Assembly: GCA_020058145.1 (NCBI GenBank)
Contig: JAGVEP010000302.1
Location: 1 to 5,431, forward strand
Direction: 5' to 3'
From: Phycisphaerae bacterium
GTDB lineage: Bacteria > Planctomycetota > Phycisphaerae > UBA1845 > Fen-1342
Length of the DNA: 5,431 bases
The notes beneath the pieces were generated by a model. It did not search any database. It was given only the letters and a program-made list of their open reading frames with translations, and was not told the origin of the DNA. This document shows, one piece after another, positions 1-3,691 of the stretch. The position numbers and the translations under genes are program-made. Each line of letters begins with the position of its first letter. The first letter of the stretch is position 1.

Positions 1-113
1 GGACCGAGACCGCGGCCGCTCCGGCCGGCGCGGCCGCACCTGCGGCGGCGACCGGCGCTAAGTCGGCGGGTAAACCGACCGCCAAACCGGCAGCCAAACC
101 GGCGGGAAAGTAG
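1..113 (+). CDS. 3' end of a gene encoding a protein with an Ala/Pro/Lys-rich C-terminal tail (partial)
   Basis: The frame whose codons start at position 3 is open from the window edge to a TAG at 111-113. It reads as a low-complexity tail of about 36 residues, first Ala/Pro/Gly-rich, then Lys-containing and ending in PTAKPAAKPAGK. The last part is made of three tandem four-residue units (GKPT, AKPA, AKPA). Basic Ala/Pro/Lys tails of this kind are known on histone H1-like or HU-like DNA-binding proteins and as C-terminal extensions of some bacterial ribosomal proteins and translation factors. The tail would be disordered and positively charged, which suits nucleic-acid contact. The body of the protein lies outside the window, so its identity is unknown. 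The frame is supported by the protein-level repeat and by the stop, followed by a terminator-like hairpin about 70 bases downstream. Confidence 0.6.
   Translation, partial: TETAAAPAGAAAPAAATGAKSAGKPTAKPAAKPAGK
69..104 (+). repeat. Three tandem 12-nt coding repeats (xKPx units)
   Basis: Three consecutive 12-base units at 69-80, 81-92 and 93-104 encode GKPT, AKPA and AKPA. The second and third differ only at their last base; the first is more diverged. This is an in-frame microrepeat that lengthens the basic tail of the upstream protein and is a likely site of copy-number variation between strains. Confidence 0.75.
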
Positions 114-180
114 CCGAGCGTTGGCAGGCCACCCAAGAGCTCAAAACCGGTCGATTGGAAATACGCAACCGGAAATCAGA

Positions 181-216
181 AACCGGGCGATGGGCCTTGC
201 GGCCGATGGCCCGGTT
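181..216 (+). terminator. GC-rich stem-loop, probable terminator of the upstream gene
   Basis: The arms 181-196 and 201-216 form a 16-position stem with a TTGC tetraloop. Fourteen positions pair; positions 189 and 192 give G-G mismatches. The stem is followed by CTTAATTT, a modest T-rich stretch. A second, weaker candidate follows at once: GCCG 225-228 and CGGC 233-236 with a 4-nt loop, then TTTTCTTT at 237-244. Together they could end transcription of the gene that stops at 113. The U tract after the main stem is poor, so the hairpin could instead be a repeat remnant or an RNA-stabilising structure. Confidence 0.5.
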
Positions 217-335
217 CTTAATTTGCCGCTGCCGGCTTTTCTTTGGGTACCGGTTCTCGGGCAGCGCGAACCGGGCGGCGACCGCCGGCGTACTGGAGAG
301 CGCGCCGCGACGTACCAGCGTGGGCGGTGCGCGCG

Positions 336-363
336 TTGACTTTCCGCCGTTAGTGCTTACATT
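336..363 (+). promoter_or_regulatory. Putative sigma70-type promoter of the P1B ATPase gene
   Basis: TTGACT (336-341) matches the -35 consensus at 5 of 6 positions. After a 16-bp spacer, TACATT (358-363) matches the -10 consensus at 4 of 6. Transcription would start near 370 and give a leader of about 70 nt before the ATG at 439. In this GC-rich spacer it is the best-placed AT-containing pair. I see no long dyad between the two boxes of the kind bound by MerR-family regulators, although the 16-bp spacing does not exclude one. Confidence 0.45.
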
Positions 364-423
364 CACGCAGTTTGCGTTTCCCTGGCGCCGCGCGGGCGTT
401 TCGCGGACTACGGGTTAAACTCG

Positions 424-436
424 CTCACACGGTGAG
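424..436 (+). promoter_or_regulatory. Ribosome binding site of the ATPase gene inside a small inverted repeat
   Basis: GGTGAG at 431-436 lies two bases before the ATG at 439 and is the only Shine-Dalgarno-like sequence available. Its GTGAG part (432-436) is the exact complement of CTCAC at 424-428, giving a 5-bp stem with a 3-nt loop. Pairing would hide the ribosome site. A TGA at 433-435 in the frame of the gene rules out any start further upstream, so ATG 439 is the first possible start. Confidence 0.5.
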
Positions 437-438
437 AC

Positions 439-2409
439 ATGGCCCACGATCATCTGTCGGTGAAATCCCAGACCGGGCGGGCAACGCTCAAGCTCGTTGG
501 CACCATGGTGGGGGGCGTCCTGGTGCTGGCGTCGTTCCTGGCCGGCTGGGTGTTCGGCGGGGGGCAAAGCGGCGCCTTCTACCGCGATGTGCTCGCCGGC
601 ATCGGCGCCTTGCTGCTCGCGCTGCCGCTTTGGTGGCACGCCCTCCAGGCCCTGTTCACCGGCCACCTGCACATGGACGAGTTGGTCGCCCTGGCCATTC
701 TCGCCGCCATGGCCCAAGGCGAGTACCAGACGGCCGGCGTCGTGGCGTTCTTTCTGCTGATCAGTATTTTGATCGAGACACGCACGGCCCTGGGGGCCCG
801 GGCGGCGATCGAGGGCTTGATGCGCCTCACGCCGACGAAGGCCCGCCGCTTGCTCAATGACGGCACCGAAGAGACCGTCGATGCCCATGACCTGCGGCCG
901 GGCGATACGGTCAGCGTGCTCCCCGGCGACAACATTCCCGGCGACGGCCGCATCATCGACGGCCATTCCACGATCAACGAGGCCAACATCACCGGCGAGT
1001 CGCTGCCGGCCGAGAAGGTCGTCGGCGATGAGGTCTTCGGCGGCACGAACAACGTCACCGGAGCCCTGCGGATCAAGGTCACCAAGGTCGGGCACGATAC
1101 CACGCTCGGCCGCGTACAAGACCTCATTCTGGAGGCCGAGCGCACGAAGATCCCGCTCATGCGGCTGATCGACCAGTACGCGTCTTGGTATACGCCGTTG
1201 ACGCTGATGATCGCCGGGGTCGTCTGGTTCTTCACCCAAGACATCAACAAGACGATCGCCCTGCTCGTGATCGCCTGCCCGTGTGCCCTGATCCTCGCGA
1301 CGCCGACGGCGATTGTCGCGTCCCTGTCGGCCGCCGCCCGGCTGGGCGTGTACATCAAGGATGTCACGAATCTGGAGTGGGCCCGTAAGCTCACCGCCGT
1401 CGTGTTCGACAAGACGGGCACGCTGACCACCGGCGAACTGGCGGTCACGCGGCTGATGCCGGCCCCGGGGGTTGACGCGGCCGAGCTCCTGCGGACGGCG
1501 GCCTCCGTCGAACGGCTCAGCCGGCACCCGGTGGCGCGGGCGATTGTGGCGGTGGCCGAAAAGGCCCGTATCCCGCTCCCGGACGAGGCGACCGGTTTCG
1601 AAGAGGTCTCAGGCAAGGGCGTTAAGGCCACGTGGAATGGTCAGCCGGCGCAAGTGGGGCGCCGGACGTGGCTACAGGACTGCGGCCTCGATTTGTCGGC
1701 CCTGACGGACGAAAAGTACGCCGAGCCGGAAGGCCTGAGCACGCTCTACGTCGCGCACGGCGGGCGGTGTCTGGGGTGGATCGGCCTGGAGGACCGCACG
1801 CGGCCGGAGGCGAAGCAGGCGCTGGACGAACTGCGGCAACTCGGCATCCGCGACCTCATCATGGTGACCGGCGACCGCTGGTCGGTCGCCCGGCGGGTCG
1901 CCGCCGAGATGGGTTGCTCGGACGTGCAGGCCGAAGTGCTGCCGCAGGACAAGCTGGCCCTGGTCGATGCGTTGAAGAAACGTGGCCACACGGTCGCAGT
2001 GGTCGGCGACGGGGTGAATGACGCCCCGGCCCTGACGGCGGGGAATCTCGGCATTGCGATGGGCGCCGCGGGCAGTGACGTGGCGATGAACAGCGCCAGC
2101 GTGGCCCTGATGAGCAGCGACCTCCGCCGGCTGCCGTTCCTCGTCAGTCTCTCCCGCGCGACGACGAAAGTGGTCTGGCAGAACCTGGTCTTTGGCGTGA
2201 CTTTCATCATCGCCGTCGAGGTGGCGATCGTATTCGGGCACGTACACCCGATGCTGGCGGCGTTTCTGCACACGTTCTCGTCGGGAATTGTGGTATTCAA
2301 CAGCGCCCGCATGGTCCGCTTTGGCGAGCACCTGGAGGCGCATGTCGCCACGCCCCGCGGGACGCCGGCCGCACCGGCCGGGCGCGTGGCATTGCAGGCG
2401 GTGGGATAA
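439..2409 (+). CDS. P1B-type heavy-metal translocating ATPase without N-terminal metal-binding domain
   Basis: This 656-residue inner-membrane pump would couple ATP hydrolysis to export of a transition-metal ion. Two helices (about 19-39 and 46-68, the MA/MB pair typical of P1B pumps) are followed by a helix pair at about 80-115. The actuator motif TGES is at 185-188. The ion-site motif CPC is at 280-282 and the phosphorylation motif DKTGTLT at 324-330, with D324 as the phospho-acceptor. The P1B-specific SRHP is at 361-364, MVTGD at 475-479 and GDGVNDAP at 523-530. All catalytic motifs are intact, so the pump looks functional. There is no GMTCxxC or other heavy-metal-associated domain at the N-terminus, only a short MAHDH start. 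The last helices lack the Lys and the D-x-G that mark Zn/Cd/Pb pumps and the YN of Cu pumps; instead H611-T-F-S-S615 precedes VVFNSAR. CPC suits Cu or Zn/Cd, but the substrate cannot be assigned. The Ala/Pro-rich last 20 or so residues look disordered. ATG 439 is preceded by an in-frame stop at 433. The gene ends with TAA and converges on the permease gene. Confidence 0.96.
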   Translation: MAHDHLSVKSQTGRATLKLVGTMVGGVLVLASFLAGWVFGGGQSGAFYRDVLAGIGALLLALPLWWHALQALFTGHLHMDELVALAILAAMAQGEYQTAGVVAFFLLISILIETRTALGARAAIEGLMRLTPTKARRLLNDGTEETVDAHDLRPGDTVSVLPGDNIPGDGRIIDGHSTINEANITGESLPAEKVVGDEVFGGTNNVTGALRIKVTKVGHDTTLGRVQDLILEAERTKIPLMRLIDQYASWYTPLTLMIAGVVWFFTQDINKTIALLVIACPCALILATPTAIVASLSAAARLGVYIKDVTNLEWARKLTAVVFDKTGTLTTGELAVTRLMPAPGVDAAELLRTAASVERLSRHPVARAIVAVAEKARIPLPDEATGFEEVSGKGVKATWNGQPAQVGRRTWLQDCGLDLSALTDEKYAEPEGLSTLYVAHGGRCLGWIGLEDRTRPEAKQALDELRQLGIRDLIMVTGDRWSVARRVAAEMGCSDVQAEVLPQDKLALVDALKKRGHTVAVVGDGVNDAPALTAGNLGIAMGAAGSDVAMNSASVALMSSDLRRLPFLVSLSRATTKVVWQNLVFGVTFIIAVEVAIVFGHVHPMLAAFLHTFSSGIVVFNSARMVRFGEHLEAHVATPRGTPAAPAGRVALQAVG

Positions 2410-2525
2410 TGAATAGCGAGTGGCGAGTAGCGAGTAGCGAATTCCGGCGCACCACGCCTTGCGCGCATCAATTCGCTACTCGCTACTCGCTATTCGCTAC
2501 TCTCTCAGGAACGGGAGCAGGCGGC
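2410..2525. other. Convergent intergenic region dominated by a heptad-repeat palindrome
   Basis: This 116-bp spacer separates the 3' ends of the ATPase gene and the permease gene. Almost all of it is the inverted repeat at 2411-2502. The remaining 23 bp (2503-2525) show no motif. No standard GC stem followed by a T run is seen for either gene, so the palindrome is the only candidate for ending transcription from both sides. Confidence 0.8.
2411..2502. repeat. 33-bp inverted repeat made of 7-nt GAGTAGC units, possible bidirectional terminator
   Basis: The left arm (2411-2443) is four heptads, GAATAGC, GAGTGGC, GAGTAGC and GAGTAGC, then GAATT. The right arm (2470-2502) is the reverse complement of GAGTAGC, GAATAGC, GAGTAGC, GAGTAGC and GAATT. 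The inner 19 bp of each arm pair perfectly. The outer 14 positions contain three differences. In the + strand RNA two of these are G-U wobbles (2420/2493 and 2422/2491) and one is an A-C mismatch (2413/2500). The 26-nt spacer holds its own 5-bp stem, GCGCA 2447-2451 with TGCGC 2460-2464. This is far beyond chance and would form a long hairpin in either transcript or a cruciform in DNA. Its place between convergent genes suits a transcription barrier. Similar GAGTAGC-type intergenic repeats are, in my recollection, common in Planctomycetota. There is no obvious target-site duplication. Confidence 0.93.
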
Positions 2526-3509
2526 TCACCCCACCTCGCGCGTCTCGAAGAGCGCTACGCCGAGGCCGAGCACGCCAAGGGCGTACAGGGCGGAATACAT
2601 GGCGACGTGCGCCACCTGGCTGGCTGGAATGAGTTGATTCTGGGTCAGCGCGTCGCCGGTCCAGAAGAACTGGAAGTTCGGCACGGCCGCATACAGAAAA
2701 GTGTAGAGCCACGTGCTGCCCGCCTGGGCCGGTTGTCCCAGGTAGTGATCCGACAGCAGCCCGACCACGTACACGCCGGTACACAGGACCAGCGTCACAA
2801 CCTGGCTGAAGCGCGTCGCGAGCGCCACGGCAAATGCGGTCAGAATCAGCACGCCGCAGAAGCACAGCATGATGGCGTAGGGCATCTGCAGGTCGCCGAA
2901 GTCCTGGCCCGGGGACTGGAACTGCCACTCGGGCGACAGGCACAGCACGCCCAGGAAGGCCAGCGTGCCGAGTGGGGCGACCCACGCGGTCAGCGTGGTC
3001 GGAAAATGCCAGCCGTAAACGTAATTGCCGAAGGCCGCGGCCAGCAGGCTGAGCAGCATGGCCACCCCCGCGAAAATGAGCACGGGCTGGTCGGGTTTAT
3101 TCCACGCGGCCGACAACACGCCGTGGCGGATGGTCATCAGCAGCACCAGGCACAGGATGTAGTAGCCGACCAGGACGGCCGCGCAAACGCCGAGGTACTT
3201 GCCGACCAGAAACACGGGGCGGCTGATCGGTTTCGATATGACGGTCAGGACGGTGTGCGATTCGATTTCGCGGGTGATGACGCTGGTGGCGCTGAAGACG
3301 CTGGCGAGCAAGCCGTAGAGCAACAGCGTCGCCAGGCCGACGTCCATGACGATTTTGATGTCGCCCGCGGCGTTTTCCAGCGAGAAGCCGGCGACGCTCG
3401 GACTGGCCATCAGCAACCCCGCCGCCACCCAGGTCAGCACGTTGAACACGGGCTGGCGGATGGTCTCGAGAAACGTGTTGTACGCAATGGCCAGCAGTTT
3501 GGAAAACAT
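2526..3509 (-). CDS. ABC-2 type transporter permease
   Basis: This 327-residue polytopic inner-membrane protein is the membrane part of an ABC exporter. An N-terminal amphipathic stretch (about 4-18, ending ETIRQP) is followed by roughly eight hydrophobic segments: 21-42, 53-78, 100-127, 142-166, 172-191, 210-232, 236-255 and 296-321. Between the second and third lies the ABC-2 family signature: T79-R-E-I-E-S-H-T then ISKPISRPVFLVGKYLG at about 91-107. This cytoplasmic loop has conserved Pro and Arg residues near the coupling region. NosY, GldF and many drug, polysaccharide or lipid export permeases share this plan; the substrate cannot be told. There is no ATPase domain, and no ATP-binding partner is in the window. 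The gene appears to be a single-gene transcript, because its 3' neighbour converges and its 5' neighbour diverges. The start is the ATG at 3507-3509, with a weak GAGAG (3513-3517) three bases upstream; the stop is TGA. The promoter at 3554-3582 fits this start. Confidence 0.87.
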   Translation of the reverse strand: MFSKLLAIAYNTFLETIRQPVFNVLTWVAAGLLMASPSVAGFSLENAAGDIKIVMDVGLATLLLYGLLASVFSATSVITREIESHTVLTVISKPISRPVFLVGKYLGVCAAVLVGYYILCLVLLMTIRHGVLSAAWNKPDQPVLIFAGVAMLLSLLAAAFGNYVYGWHFPTTLTAWVAPLGTLAFLGVLCLSPEWQFQSPGQDFGDLQMPYAIMLCFCGVLILTAFAVALATRFSQVVTLVLCTGVYVVGLLSDHYLGQPAQAGSTWLYTFLYAAVPNFQFFWTGDALTQNQLIPASQVAHVAMYSALYALGVLGLGVALFETREVG

Positions 3510-3553
3510 GGGCTCTCGTTTGTCGCGCGTGGGCCTGGCACGGCGCGTCCGCG

Positions 3554-3582
3554 ATTATTGCGCCGCGGCGTGGCCGGGGCAA
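3554..3582 (-). promoter_or_regulatory. Putative sigma70-type promoter of the ABC-2 permease gene
   Basis: Read on the minus strand, TTGCCC (3582-3577, 4 of 6 matches to the -35 consensus) is followed after exactly 17 bp by AATAAT (3559-3554, 5 of 6 matches to the -10 consensus). Transcription would start near 3547, leaving a leader of about 38 nt before the ATG at 3509. The spacer is almost entirely GC, so the AT-rich -10 stands out clearly. Confidence 0.5.
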
Positions 3583-3681
3583 CCCTGGTACGCTGGGCAC
3601 CAGCCACCCGTTCGCCGCGGCCGCGTGTTTCCGGTTACCCGGTTTTACAACCCGGCCGTCGCTTTGTCCTGCGGTTCTCGA

Positions 3682-3688
3682 GAGGTGA
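3682..3688 (+). promoter_or_regulatory. Strong Shine-Dalgarno that fixes a GTG start for the SPFH gene
   Basis: GAGGTGA at 3682-3688 is a seven-base match to the anti-Shine-Dalgarno complement (AAGGAGGTGA), three bases before the GTG at 3692. The final TGA of this motif (3686-3688) is an in-frame stop for the gene, so no earlier start is possible. It is clearly the strongest ribosome site in the window. Confidence 0.8.
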
Positions 3689-3691
3689 ACT

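Larger units (their letters stand above)
114..438. other. Intergenic region of 325 bp with hairpins, repeated AACCGG hexamers and a promoter
   Basis: No convincing gene lies here. Short open frames on both strands are Arg/Pro/Ala-rich and match no family I recognise. The segment 154-184 is less GC-rich than its surroundings and contains repeated GGAAAT and AACCGG words, resembling degenerate intergenic repeat sequence. AACCGG occurs at 145, 167, 181 and 269, and its complement CCGGTT at 211 and 250. These words build the hairpin at 181-216 and a second inverted repeat (CCGGTTC 250-256, GAACCGG 268-274, 11-nt loop). The 3' half carries the proposed promoter for the ATPase gene. Confidence 0.7.
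3510..3691. other. Divergent intergenic region between the permease and SPFH genes
   Basis: These 182 bp separate two divergently read genes. They contain the minus-strand promoter at 3554-3582 and a 6-bp inverted repeat (CGGCGC 3541-3546, GCGCCG 3560-3565) that brackets its -10 box. Two CCGGTT hexamers lie at 3631 and 3639, the same word that recurs in the spacer before the ATPase gene. I could not find a good -35/-10 pair for the + strand gene. TACAAC at 3646-3651 is the only -10-like word and has no matching -35. Confidence 0.7.

Noticed and set aside
154..184. Possible small RNA or tRNA remnant
   Set aside because: There is no cloverleaf or conserved tRNA box, and the segment is explained better as short repeated words ahead of the hairpin.
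415..1527. Open frame of 370 codons on the minus strand opposite the ATPase gene
   Set aside because: The + strand frame has every P-type ATPase motif in order. The antisense frame is Arg/Asp/Gly/Gln-rich without family features, as expected from third-position GC bias.
579..1631. Second long antisense frame (350 codons) opposite the ATPase gene
   Set aside because: It is rich in Ser, Arg, Pro and Ala with no domain, overlaps another spurious antisense frame, and has no supporting ribosome site that I could find.
2411..2502. Heptad array considered as a CRISPR array or transposon end
   Set aside because: There are no spacers of regular length, the units are only 7 nt, no cas or transposase gene is nearby, and no target-site duplication flanks it.
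3646..3651. TACAAC as the -10 box of the SPFH gene
   Set aside because: It matches 4 of 6 consensus bases, but at 16-18 bp upstream I see only GC-rich words unlike TTGACA. It is too weak to call as a promoter.
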